In this document: in pieces, positions 11,635 through 22,094 of the stretch | Numbering within the stretch: position 1 is the first letter of the stretch | Layout of the letters: each line of letters opens with the position of its first letter | Source of the DNA: Brachyhypopomus gauderio | Taxonomy: Eukaryota > Chordata > Actinopteri > Gymnotiformes > Hypopomidae | Length of the DNA: 64,000 nucleotides | Direction: 5' to 3' | Assembly (NCBI RefSeq): GCF_052324685.1 | Contig: NW_027506873.1 | Coordinates: 2,177,999-2,241,998, forward strand | Made by a program: the position numbers and the translations under genes | Notes under the pieces: model-generated | Told to the model about the DNA's origin: nothing | Databases searched by the model: none | The model's input: the letters and a program-made list of their open reading frames with translations, nothing else

Positions 11635-11985
11635 GTCATACAGGCACGTGGAGGCCACACACACTACTGAGTCTCATTTTAACTTGTCTTGAAGAATTTC
11701 CACTGAAGTTGAATCAGCCTGTCATTTGATTTTTCACTTTGATTTTGAATATTTCCAAATCTAGACCTCCATGGGATAATAATGATTTACATTGATCTTT
11801 TTTTTTTGTTTTCAATGCATTCCACGATGTAATGATTTTCAACAGTAATATTTTATTGAGATCTATGTTGTTCCCTTTATTTTTCTGAGCATAATATATA
11901 TATAGTGTGTATGTATACATGTATTCTAGTTCTAGAAGCCTAAACAGCATTTCAAATACAAGTTCATGTTACATGGCAGTAGCTC

Positions 11986-12566
11986 TTTGCTGCCCTCTAC
12001 TGTAAGCACTCTGTCTCTCGGATTATTTTGTGCATCTCCTTGAATTTTATTGACATGTTGATGTCCAAACATACAGTACCCTAAAAAATTTCACAAACAC
12101 GGCTGACTGAAACCGCCTGCAGTATCTGTTCGATGCTATGTGTCTGAACCAATTACAGGAATAACAGTATAGACATGGCACAAAGTGGAGAGAATTTACT
12201 TTATTAGTGTAATGTGTAAATTTGAAACAGATGGTAACAGTAATTTATTATACAATGAGTTTAGAGCACACAGTTGTCTAGATCCTCAGATTAATGACAA
12301 TGCAGTGAAGATGTCTTCATTATCAACACAATTCAATTTGTTGTACATGTTCAGCAATTAACTGCTTTACAAAAAGCAAAATAAAACAAGATCACATGTA
12401 TTTACAGTGTAGTAAATATACTTTTTTTTTACACGAAATTATTTACAGACATTAAAAAATGAGGCAGAAAACTCAAAAACAACCAAAACCCCCACAAATG
12501 TTCAAAAACCTCAACGTTTTGCATAACCTCAGCAGATGAGACTTAAGTAGGGTGTAGTGAAAATCT
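11986..12566 (-). pseudogene. Duplicated NF1 3' region, block 1
   Basis: Near-identical to 59128-59764, which lies downstream of the real NF1 terminal exon. It continues, after an L2 insertion, at 15350. It has no coding content. It is part of a partial NF1 duplicate in the same orientation as the gene at the right end of the window. Confidence 0.85.
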
Positions 12567-15349
12567 AAATCAATAAATCAATCAAAGTTTATTTGTATAG
12601 CGCTTTTAACAACTCAAGTTGTCGCAAAGCAGCTTTACAGGATTTACAAGGTTAACAATACTATGGGTCCAGAACCCTAATGAGCAAGCCAAGGGCGACG
12701 AGGAAAAACTCCCTATGATGGTGGGGAATAGGAAGAAACCTCGGGAGAACCAAGACTCAAAAGGGAACCCATCCTCCATTGGGTGGCCCGTTAACACACA
12801 AATATACAAGTTACACACAATTCACACAATCAGACTAGGTAAAAGGTAGAATTGAAAGTTCTGGGTTTTGATATTGTCACTGTAAATGTCTGTTGATGAA
12901 CGCCAGGCTTTCATTCCGTGTCAGAGCAGTGATGCTGGTATTATAGGCTCCGACTGCAGTGTTACTCCCAGGGTGAACCCCGGCATCAGCACATCCACCG
13001 GCAGCCAGACCATCCCCCAGGTGCCTGCAGGTGCCTGTATCCAATCGTCTTGGGTAGAGCCATGCAAGAAGACAGACAATACAGCCTGAGTAGACATGAA
13101 TTTAAACCACCATTGATTTAAATGTACATAGCTCACATGCCAGTGATGAGCATGTGGCTCCGGCAGACTAATCTATAGCAGCATAACTAAAGGGAGGGGT
13201 TCAGAGGTGACTACAGGCATGAGGGCTCACTGAGACATTGCTTTCCAGTCAAGTCATAGTCACAAATAGAGTGATGCCAAGACACAGCTGGATGACAGCA
13301 TCAACATCTCAGATCACCAGAAATCTCAACGTCTGGGGGCCCCCAAGCCCCTACACCTTACAAGGGGAATGTTAGCTGAAGGCTTGATTAAACAGGTGAG
13401 TCTTAAGTCTAGATTTAAAGATTGTAACTGTGTCAGAATCTCGGATTGGAGCTGGAAGGCTATTCCATAATTGAGGGGCTTTAAAAGAGAAAGCTCTGCC
13501 TCCGGCTGTAGTTTTACTAATTTTTGGAACTAGGAGAAATCCAGCATTTTGGGAGCGCAAAGGGTGAGATGGGTTGTAGTAATCAATGAGTTCACTCAGA
13601 TATTGTGGGGCAAGACCATTTAACGCCTTATAGGTTAACAGGAGAACTTTAAATTCAATGCGATATTTAATCGGCAGCCAGTGTAGTGCGGCGAGAGTGG
13701 GACTAATATGATCGAATTTCCTAGCCTTGGTTAGGACTCTAGCTGCAGCATTTTGTACAAGTTGTAGCTTCTTTATGGACTGTTTAGAGCATCCAATTAG
13801 AAGACTATTACAGTAGTCCAATCTCGACGAGACAAAAGCATGAACTAGCTTCTCTGCATCAGCTAATGAAAGTAAGTGTCTCAGCTTGGCAATATTACGT
13901 AAATGGAAAAAGGCAGCCTTAGTGACGTTGCATACATGTCCGTCAAGTGAAAGATCAGAATCAATAGTGACACCTAAACTTTTTGCAGTAGATTTTGGTG
14001 TTACTGAAAAACCATCTAGGGTAAGGGGAATATCAGCCCAATTGCTTCTAACAGCTTTAGGCCCAAGAATCAGTACCTCAGTCTTGTCAGAATTTAGTTT
14101 AAGAAAATTAGACGCCATCCAGTTTTTAATATCCTGGACGCAGTTCTCAATCTTGAGAGTTGTGGTGGTATCATCTGGATTAGAAGATACATACAACTGA
14201 GTATCATCTGTGTAGCAATGGAAGCTAATACCATGCCTACGAATGATAGTGCCCAGTGGTAGCATATATAATGAGAATAATATGGGGCCCAGTACAGATC
14301 CTTGTGGGACACCATACTTTACTTTAGAATGCTCAGAGCATTCGTTATTTACTAGCACAAATTGGTAACGATCTGTCAGGTAGGACCTGAACCAGGAGAG
14401 TGCTTGACCTCTTATGCCAATGAGTGTCTCCAGTCTATTAAGTAGAATATTATGATCAATGGTGTCAAAAGCAGCACTGAGGTCTAGCAGTATGAGAAAC
14501 GAAATGTGTCCTTTATCAGAGGATATTAAGAGATCATTCAATACTTTAGTTAGTGCTGTTTCAGTGCTGTGATGAGCTCTAAATCCAGACTGAAATAACT
14601 CTAAGACATGTTCTGTCTGTAAGAAGGAAGAGAGTTGTGAAGAAACTACTTTCTCTAAAATTTTGGATATGAACGACAGATTAGAAATTGGCCTATAGTT
14701 GGACAGTTCTTGGGGGTTAAGACCAGTTTTTTTAATTAGCGGCTTGATGACTGCAAGTTTAAATGAACTGGGAACGTAGCCCAGGCTCAGAGAATAATTT
14801 ATTATAGTAAGCAACGGTTCTACATTGCTGTGCAGTAATTCTTTAAGTAGATGGGTTGGTACAGCATGTAGTATGCATGTGGAGGGTTTAGCAGATTTCA
14901 CCAGTGAAATAAGCTCCTCACGACCAATAGGGGAGAAGGACTCTAACAGGGCATCAGAGCTGACCAGACAGCTGTGAAGGTGCATTGGCATGTTGACAGG
15001 CTCTGAGATAGCACTACTAATGTTTTCCCTAATTTTATCAATCTTATCATTAAATAATTTCATAAAATTGTTACTGCTACACTCTAGTGGAATAAGAGAA
15101 TTGATTTGTTCATGACTCCTCGTAAGGCTGGAAACAGTTTTAAAAAGGAGTCCTGAATTGTTTTTATGTTTTTCTATTAAGGCCGATTAAGTATAAGGAC
15201 TTTGCCGTATGGAGGGCATGCTTATATTCAATAAGGCTGCTTTTCCATGATAGTCTACACACTTCTAACTTCAAATTTTGCCATTTACGTTCCAGGATCC
15301 ACGTGACTCGTTTGAGGCTACGCGTGTGCTCATTGTACCATGTATCATT
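12567..15349 (-). mobile_element. 5'-truncated L2-type LINE inserted into the NF1 duplicate
   Basis: The paralogous block at 59764/59765 lacks this sequence, so the limits of the 2783-bp insert are read from the empty site. On the minus strand it starts inside ORF2 (YNDTWYNEHTRSLKR, upstream of the reverse transcriptase), holds the reverse-transcriptase ORF, then the common fish LINE 3' tail (TATTTGTATAGCGC on the plus strand), and ends in a TTGATTGATT-type microsatellite, as L2 elements do. Confidence 0.9.
13372..15063 (-). CDS. L2-type LINE ORF2: reverse transcriptase and C-terminal region
   Basis: A 563-codon open frame encoding the reverse transcriptase of a non-LTR element, which would copy its RNA at a nicked target. 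Visible blocks: LSNYRPISNLSFISKILEKV (fingers), FQSGFRAHHSTETAL, LLDLSAAFDTIDHNILL (catalytic Asp), YGVPQGSVLGPILFSLY, then YTDDTQLY where YADD is usual. The C-terminus has RVLTKARKFDHI and LHWLPI, typical of L2/CR1 relatives. The apurinic endonuclease and ORF1 are missing, and a frameshift near 15180 separates the remaining upstream linker. The long open frame suggests a fairly recent insertion, but this copy cannot be autonomous. Confidence 0.9.
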   Translation of the reverse strand: MKLFNDKIDKIRENISSAISEPVNMPMHLHSCLVSSDALLESFSPIGREELISLVKSAKPSTCILHAVPTHLLKELLHSNVEPLLTIINYSLSLGYVPSSFKLAVIKPLIKKTGLNPQELSNYRPISNLSFISKILEKVVSSQLSSFLQTEHVLELFQSGFRAHHSTETALTKVLNDLLISSDKGHISFLILLDLSAAFDTIDHNILLNRLETLIGIRGQALSWFRSYLTDRYQFVLVNNECSEHSKVKYGVPQGSVLGPILFSLYMLPLGTIIRRHGISFHCYTDDTQLYVSSNPDDTTTTLKIENCVQDIKNWMASNFLKLNSDKTEVLILGPKAVRSNWADIPLTLDGFSVTPKSTAKSLGVTIDSDLSLDGHVCNVTKAAFFHLRNIAKLRHLLSLADAEKLVHAFVSSRLDYCNSLLIGCSKQSIKKLQLVQNAAARVLTKARKFDHISPTLAALHWLPIKYRIEFKVLLLTYKALNGLAPQYLSELIDYYNPSHPLRSQNAGFLLVPKISKTTAGGRAFSFKAPQLWNSLPAPIRDSDTVTIFKSRLKTHLFNQAFS

Positions 15350-15897
15350 ATATCTAAACATACATACGTACACACACACACATACACACACACACACACA
15401 ACCCCCTCTCCCTAAAATGAGGGCAAGCATCACACTCTTAAACAAATGGTCCTGCTGGGGTGCGTGATTCACACCCGTGCTGTCTGTAGCCTCAGTGATT
15501 ACACAGGGAGACACGTTCACCATTGTCTATTGCCTACCATGATCAAAACCCAACATTAATGCTCCATGAACACAGTCTGCCCCGATGCAAATACACTTGT
15601 ACAGAAAATATAAATTAAGGTAATTATAAGGCCAAGTAATGACAACAGCACCTTACTATGGTTTAGTAAAACAGAACAATCTAAATGCACACGAAAAGTA
15701 AATCCTAAAACCACCTCACTCACGCCACCTCACGAGACAGCTTGCATGGGCCTGACCAGAGTTGTGCTGTGAGGATGGAACAGGCCAGGGGGCGGGGCAC
15801 TCAGCACAATACTCGGTTACACTTCCTGGTTACGAGACCTGCCTTGGCACAATCCCGCCCTCTTTACACAGCCCAGTAGAGATTTACAAAATTACAA
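15350..15897 (-). pseudogene. Duplicated NF1 3' region and last-intron sequence, block 2
   Basis: 15350-15737 matches 59765-60149 almost base for base. 15744-15897 matches 63332-63487. Relative to the right-hand copy about 3.2 kb is missing at the junction near 15740, including the NF1 terminal coding exon and stop codon. This copy therefore cannot encode the NF1 C-terminus. A short CA tract lies at 15370-15400. Confidence 0.85.
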
Positions 15898-16465
15898 AAT
15901 TGCGCTTTAACCTTTTCTTACCTTAGCGCAGCGTGTTCGTTGATTGCAAAAGAAAACATTACCAGTCTTGTCTTTATCCTTTTATTAAAAAATACACATA
16001 GGCCTATTAATTAATTTAATACAGAGATCTCTGGAGAGCTCACATTACCTAATCATGTCACCCCATGTGCAGTTCTGAAGCTGTCTGCTCTTTTCACCAT
16101 TATATATGCTTTCCTCTAAACATAGGAGCTGCACATTCCATAGTTCAACCTACAGCTGTCTCTATTCTGGAAGCGAGGTCTTACTACCTGGCCTTACCAC
16201 ATAAGGTCACAGTGAGCCTTCTCTTACACATCCCATTTTAGCCTACTGCAAACGCATGGAGTATTGGAAGTGGCACACAAGCGCTTACACCGTCATTCTT
16301 ACTAATAAACAACTTGATCAATAATATAATGTAAGCAAAACATATAGTGATTAATATTAGAGATTTGAATAATACTTTGACTTGTCAAAATATATAAATT
16401 ATGATAAGCTGTTGATTCTATACTGTAATGTAAACAAACTATGAAGGGATTAAGATGAAAATCAC
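15898..16465. other. Sequence unique to the left NF1 copy
   Basis: AT-rich, no recognised gene. It sits between two blocks that are adjacent in the right-hand copy, so it is either an insertion here or a deletion there. Confidence 0.4.
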
Positions 16466-16476
16466 AACACACCCTG

Positions 16477-16534
<58 letters not shown>

Positions 16535-16620
16535 CACACATGAGGCAGGTTTAGGAAGGGCAGGAATACCTTTGTATAAAGCAGAGAGGCTTTTCTCTTT
16601 CTCCATCTCTCTCTCTTTCC

Positions 16621-16655
<35 letters not shown>

Positions 16656-16880
16656 TCAGAGTCATGTGCACATGCATGCGCACGCACACATACATGTGCT
16701 CGCACATGCACACCACAGAGGAAAGGCACAAGAGTGAAGTGACCATGACAACCCGAGGGAGGAGTGACAGGAAACTGAAAGCAAAGTTGGGGATCGTCTA
16801 CAAACTACACAATGTGGAGAGCAATGGTGGCAGCATAAGGGCAGCAGATGGAGGGAAGGTTGGGGGAAACAATGCCTGAA
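16466..16880 (-). pseudogene. Duplicated NF1 last-intron sequence, block 3, with (CA)n
   Basis: Matches 63508-64000: the CACCCTGTTC-(CA)n start, the AGGTTTAGGAAGGGCAGGAA segment, a CT/CA tract, and from 16730 onward identical sequence to the end of the window copy. The right-hand copy has an extra tandem unit of the AGGTTTAGG segment. Confidence 0.85.
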
Positions 16881-17500
16881 CATGAAGATGCAATGACCCT
16901 TGAACACCAGTCCTATCTAGAAATGAGCAGGGAGGGTTTCATGCAGCAGAAATGAGAAAACATGGTAACTGACCACCAGGAAGCAGGGCTGGGGGCGCTA
17001 TTAAAATGGGCAATATTTGAGAAGTGAGAAATGAATTTTGCCAGCCAGGACTTGTACATGCAGTTAGTGTGTGAGGGACTGATCTACAGGGTTAAAGCAG
17101 TGTGAGAGATGACGAGGGCGGGGCTAGCAGAGAGAAGAGGTGGAAGCAGGAAGATGTGCACAGTAGATACAGGCAGACAGGTTCAGTACTGAGAGAGAGA
17201 GAGAGAGAGAGAGAAAGGGAGGGGGAGAGAGAGAAGGAAGGGGGGAGATGGGGAGGGAAAGAGAAGGGAGGAGGATTCCTAATTAGAAATAGGTCATATT
17301 TAAGCATCTAGACCAGTGATTCTCAACAGGTGGGTCACAGACACGTTCTGGGTGGGTCACGGACAGCTTGTTACAAAAATGAATAGGCTACTCTTCAAAT
17401 TTTGTATTCACCCTTTACCATGCCAGGGCTCCAGATTGTGACTAAAATGGTCGCAATCACGACCATAAATATTAACTTGCTAGTAATATAATTATTTCAC
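16881..17500. other. No gene recognised; (GA)n at about 17186-17280
   Basis: It continues beyond the alignable NF1 duplicate, whose partner would lie outside the window. A purine tract is the only distinct feature. Confidence 0.4.
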
Positions 17501-17516
17501 TTGCCAGTGGCAACAG

Positions 17517-18590
17517 GTGATACTGAAGCGGGTTCGGGAACCGAGGCAGAAACTGCTTAATCCAGAAAATCCCGAGGAGGGAAACTTTATTTTCCACGCA
17601 ACTCAAACAACAGCACTGTTTTCTCCCCCTCCCCTGGCGCGCACAGGCGCCGCTCTCCCAGTGTCACTTAAAGGGCTAAAACTCCCTGAGTGGCCAAGTG
17701 CCTGTCTGTTAGGGAATTCGCTGCGAGGAGTAGTAGTCGCAACACACACCCCCCCAAGATTCACAAAAACAGACATGTCCATCCGGCGAGGGGGACGAAT
17801 CAACCGCCCAGACCGGCTCACACCACCCGCCGGCGGGACAGATGCACAGGCCGGTTGACCAGCAGGGCGGGCAGGACCAATGACCGGGGGCCGCCCACGG
17901 CTCGCTGGACGTGCCGTCACCACAGTACCATCCAAGTCTAAGTGGGCCGGCTTCAGACGGTCCACCGAAACGCTCTCGGGGACGCCCCCAATGTCCACCT
18001 TGAAGAACTTGTCCCTCGGCTCCAGCACTCGGAAAGGGCCGTCGTAGACCGGGCGGCATGGACGTAATTTTGTAATAAAAAGTGGGGGGGACATGGATCG
18101 TCACTATTTAAATATTTGGTTTTAACCGTAAAAACTGGGGGGGACTTTTGAAAAAGTGGGGGACATGTTCCCCCCCCCCCCCCCCCCCAAATTACGTCCG
18201 TGCCGGGCGGAGGGGACTGCGGTGCGCATCATGCCGGATTAACACAAACTTAGCAGCACGTAAAGAAGGTGGAAAACGGGACCGCTGTTGGCCATGCTGT
18301 GAGGTGGGCACGGGGACAAAAGCCCCAGAGAACTCACGAAGGGCCTGCCGCTGGTGGCCGGCGGACCACGGAGCAGTAGGACAAGGGAGAAAATCCCCGG
18401 GGACTCGCAAGGGCTGGCCATAGACGAGTTTGGCCAAGGAAGCCTGGAGATCCTCTTTGGGGGACGACCTGAGGCCCAGCATGACCCAGGGGAGCCTATC
18501 CACCCAGTCGCTGGCCCGGAGCGTGGCATTCATAGAGCGATGGAAACGCTCACAAAGCCCGTTGGCCTGGGGGTGGTAGGCCATCGTGCG
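17517..18590 (-). mobile_element. Ty3/gypsy retrotransposon 3' end (integrase C-terminus plus LTR edge)
   Basis: Minus-strand frames 18584-18205 and 18055-17800 give the end of a gypsy pol: AYHPQANGLCERFHRSM (integrase core end), DWVDRLPWVMLGLRSSPKED, VYGQPLRVPG, FVLIRHDAH, then YDGPFRVLE, VDIGGVPESVSVDRLKPAHLD. The frame is interrupted by the hAT MITE at 18057-18202; without it the two halves adjoin. Downstream, TGGGGGGG near 17757-17750 resembles a polypurine tract and is followed by TGTTGCGACTACT, a likely LTR start at about 17745. The 5' remainder of the element is missing. Confidence 0.8.
18057..18202. mobile_element. hAT MITE inside the gypsy integrase, TSD CCGGGCGG
   Basis: 146 bp with ends CATGGACGTAATTTTG and AAATTACGTCCGTG, which are near-perfect inverted repeats. 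It is flanked by the 8-bp duplication CCGGGCGG (18049-18056, 18203-18210). It includes a C-run of 19 near 18170-18188. It splits the gypsy reading frame. Confidence 0.9.
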
Positions 18591-18599
18591 GTGCAGGTG

Positions 18600-19100
18600 T
18601 ACTCCGAGGCATTTTCTTTTGAGTTTGTATGTTAAAAGTTAATCGATATGCTGTAGATCCACTCACATGTTCGTCTCTGCCCATCAACAAAGACGGGAAT
18701 CACGTGACTCGCGAAGCAGCGGAGCTGAAACTTTAGCACCAACCGTTGAAAATGACCAAGCGAAAAATATTGCATTTTTTCAGTCTCAACCTGTGTGGGA
18801 CCTTAAGAGGACACACTCCTTTATAACTGTATACAGTTTTAAGTTAATTTTAATGGGATCAAAAGTCACTCCTTTGCATACTAGGAAACTTCAGTCAAGT
18901 TGGTTTCACGTTCGCATATTCGGAATTCTTTCTTCAATACCTTTAAGTTAAATGTGCCAAAATAAAATAAATGTGCAAATTCTTATTTCTGGCAACCAAG
19001 ACAAACATCTACAACTTTGTTTATGTCAGGAATAGACGTATTTTAAATAGCAGACATGATGTTATTTTAAATGTACTACTTTCACCGCTGCAACGTCTAA
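18600..19100. other. No feature recognised
   Basis: AT-rich DNA between a gypsy fragment and a Harbinger-like element. Short ORFs only. Confidence 0.4.
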
Positions 19101-20070
19101 TGTCAGGTTCACACTACACGACTTTTCAGTCGTCAGGTTTTGTGCCGTTCGCACTACACGACTGGTTGTGCTGTAATCGCGAGTATTTCAGTTCTGGCTT
19201 TCACACTACATGACTCATCTGGGTGCCGTCCAAAAACACGAGAACACGAAAACGAAACTCTCACGAGAACCAGCAACACCACGTAGAAGAAAAAAACAAT
19301 GTAGGCCTACATGTACTCCACATTTTTGTTATTATAATTTTTTTTACCGTTTAAACACTCCATAGTCCCAAGTTGCCAGAATTATTTCATCTCTCCGTTG
19401 CAGTGAACATAGATATAATCAATCGCACTATTTCTCCAGTGCTGTCACAATAACTTAAACAGTGTTGTAGTAAAGTTGTAAGAAAGGTGAGGATTTTGTG
19501 TGTTTACTGGGTTACTGTTTTGAAAGCATTCTTGAAAGTTTTTTACATTCTTCAGAGATATCTTCAGCGGTGCCGCGGTTCTCTCTCCGCGTTCCCATTG
19601 GCTGTAGCTAGACGCTGTTCCCATTGGCTGTAGCTAGACGCTGTTCCCATTGGCTGTAGGCTAGACGCTGTTCCCATTGGCTGTAGGCTAGACGCTGTTC
19701 CCATTGGCTGTAGGCTAGACGCTGTTCCCATTGGCTGTAGCTAGACGCTGTTCCCATTGGCTGTAGGCTAGACGCTGTTCCCATTGGCTGTAGGCTAGAA
19801 GCTGTTCCCATTGGCTGTAGGCTAGACGCTGTTCCCATTGGCTGTAGGCTAGACGCTGTACCCATTGGCTGTAGCTAGACGCTGTTCCCATTGGCTGTAG
19901 CTAGCCGCTGCTGCCGACTCTCAGTCGCCGACTGCTAGATATTAAACATGCTAGATATCTGCGTCTGCGATGAGTCGGCGACCACTCGGCGACGGCTCGG
20001 CGAACGTCTTTCAGCAGTTCACACTACACGACTGAGCGAGCGCCGACCACCACAGTTTGCGAACCTGGCT
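19101..20070. mobile_element. Harbinger-like MITE with internal minisatellite
   Basis: Left end TGTCAGGTTC and right end GAACCTGGCT are imperfect inverted repeats. TAA flanks both sides, the 3-bp TWA duplication of PIF/Harbinger. Subterminal TTCACACTACACGACT occurs at both ends. There is no transposase. The interior carries the CCAAT-type minisatellite at 19590-19905. Confidence 0.6.
19590..19905. repeat. 26-27-bp minisatellite, 12 copies, each with an inverted CCAAT box
   Basis: The unit reads about GACGCTGTTCCCATTGGCTG then TAGCTA or TAGGCTA. Twelve copies of CCCATTGGCT were counted. Length variation is the optional G in TAG(G)CTA. On the minus strand each unit reads AGCCAATGGG, a good NF-Y (CCAAT) core. 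Confidence 0.92.
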
Positions 20071-20073
20071 TAA

Positions 20074-20150
20074 GGCACCATCTACAAATTACCTTAAGAC
20101 GGACGCAAGTGGCGGTCGTAAAGGCCCCAGAGCACTGCACACTGTTTTTT
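20074..20150. mobile_element. Terminal fragment of the hAT family seen at 54330-57610
   Basis: It contains GTGGCGGTCGTAAAGGCCCC then AGAGCACTGC, shared with 54524-54552 and, inverted, with 57514-57545. No coding content. Confidence 0.55.
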
Positions 20151-20354
20151 GCAATAAAGTTTCCCACCCACCTACCCCCTGAGCCAATCCAGTCAGCCAG
20201 ACTGCCAGACATTTTCCAACCCACTACCCCCTCAGCCAATCAGGTCAGCCAGAATGCCAGCCAGTTTCCCACCCACCTATCCACTCAGGATTAACCAGCC
20301 AACCTCCCACTCATCCATCCATCCATACATCCAGTCTGTGCCACATATGCATGC

Positions 20355-20432
20355 GTGAGTGTGTGTGTGTGTGTGTGTGGGTGTGTGTGTGGGTGTGTGT
20401 GTGTGTGTGTGAGTGCGTGCGTGCGTGTGAGT
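20355..20432. repeat. (TG)n with GTGC interruptions
   Basis: Imperfect TG/GTGCGTGC microsatellite. Confidence 0.85.
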
Positions 20433-20554
20433 GCGTGTGCCCTAATCATGTGCCCATTTTTATAGTGTAGTGTTTTTATAGGGTAAGGGCATTTATTGAG
20501 GGTAAACGCAGGGCAGTAGGCTCACCCTTAGTAGACTCACCCTTATTCTAAAAT

Positions 20555-20735
20555 AAATTTTAGAATAAACTACTTGCACTACTTAAGTACAAAAAATGCC
20601 GAATACTTCTGTACTTCTACTTAAGTAAAATTTTTAAAGAACACATCAACTTCTACTCAAGTCAATTTTTTGATAGAGTACTTGTACTTTTACTCAAGTA
20701 TGGGTCTCTAATACTTTATACAACACTGTCACAGA
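20555..20735. mobile_element. MITE-like remnant (ACTTAAGTA / TACTCAAGTA motifs)
   Basis: Repeated and inverted ACTTCTACTTAAGT and TACTTTTACTCAAGTA motifs, as in common fish non-autonomous hAT elements. Ends are not defined. A three-copy tandem repeat of ACGCTCACAGAGCACTAGAAC follows at 20728-20800. Confidence 0.45.
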
Positions 20736-21176
20736 GCACTAGAACACGCACGCTCACAGAGCACTAGAACACGCACGCTCACAGAGCACTAGAACACGCA
20801 CAAGGCTGTAGCTGAAGTCCATAGTGTGTACAGATAGCCTGACCTCTGTCAAATAGCTAACTAGCTCAACACTGCTTGTGATTTTTGATTAATGTTTTAC
20901 CAAACTCCGCCTCCCAGTTTATCTCCACGTTAATGCCCATGACTTTGGAACGGAACGTCTAATGACCTCAGATAGCTGAGGCGTTCAGGTGTCTACATAT
21001 TTTTGGCCATATAGTATGAATAGTAAAAAAAGTCACAGTTCAGAGATTGGAAGATCTGATAGCTGTTCTGTTTTCAGAGCCTGATGTATCTATACGTGTA
21101 TTATAGTGACATTACATATACTACATATAATCAGTGTTGGGAACGTTACTTTTAAAAAGTAATTCGTTATAGTTAC

Positions 21177-21507
21177 TGTCACGTTGAGAACCCCGGCCCT
21201 TCCCTTTTGGGCGTGTGTTTACGTTGTCCACGTGCATCGTCTGCGTCTGGATCTTCGTGGTTGTGTCTTGTGATAATCCGTCTCACCTGTGGCCCGTCTC
21301 GTAATCACGTGGGGCTAATGTGGTTTGTCTATTTAATGTGCGCTCGCGCAGTGTCCTGTGCTCGTCGTTGTCCAAGTCTGCATGTTGTGTTACTCGTCTG
21401 TGTGTTTCTCGTGCGCTATTGTGCAATATCTGTGCCGATTAAAAAGTGACGTGTGCTCTAAACCCGAGGATTCCGTGTCTAGTCCTTGGCTGCGCCCGAA
21501 CGTCACA
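21177..21507 (+). mobile_element. Solo LTR, TSD GTTAC
   Basis: Starts TGTCACGTTGAGAACCCC and ends AACGTCACA. It is flanked by GTTAC at 21172-21176 and 21508-21512. Related along its length to the LTRs at 27825, 29591 and 49845 (shared TATTTAATGTGCG, CGCGCAGTGTC, CGTGCGCTATTG). It landed inside an older repeat of the AGTTACT type. Confidence 0.88.
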
Positions 21508-22094
21508 GTTACTCACTATTTGTTCAAAAAAGTAACTGTTAGTAACTGAATTACCTCGTTACCAGGGTAACTCGTTACCAGGTAACTCGTTAAATTTGAA
21601 ACATTAGACACAGTGAGGATGAGATGTTCAAAAGAATTAAACTTGAAGCCAAATTTTTGAGAAATGCCTATATTGGAGTCATATATTGTGGCGACACCAC
21701 CTCCTCAACCATTTAGACGGGGGTTATGGACATATCTATAGCCAGAGGGAGAAGCTTCATTTAGGGCCATATAGTCGTCTGGTCGGGTCCAGGTTTCCGT
21801 CAAGCAAAGCATGCATAGATTATGATCGGTAATCATTTCATTAACAAGCAATGCTTTAGATGACAGGGATCTAATATTTAGTAGTTCTAGTTTCAGATTT
21901 AAGCCGCTCTCTGAGGGAGCATAGTTGAATTTAACATTGGTTAAATTTTGTCTACTAACTTTGCGAGAATTAATTTTTGGTACTCGAGGAACAGACACAG
22001 TTTCAATCTGGTGTGACCTAGGTGACGTCTCTTTGCAGCTCGCAGACAGTTGGTTTAGCCTGTGTGTCTGTTGCCTGGCCTCGGCTCTGGTTTG

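Larger units (their letters stand above)
10037..11893 (+). mobile_element. Decayed Tc1/mariner-type transposon
   Basis: Terminal inverted repeats read ACTCAAAAAAAATAAAGGGAA at the left and TTCCCTTTATTTTTCTGAG at the right. Internal sequence gives pieces of a Tc1-type transposase: the [11 protein letters not shown] region near 10770, a stretch corresponding to SVMVWGGIS near 11050, and DLNPVEHIWD near 11160. The frame is broken many times. The element carries a nested hAT MITE (10269-10634) and a tandem-repeat expansion at the transposase 3' end (11285-11634). Confidence 0.85.

Noticed and set aside
19608..19865. ORF MGTASSLQP repeated
   Set aside because: Product of the CCAAT minisatellite, with no start context or domain.
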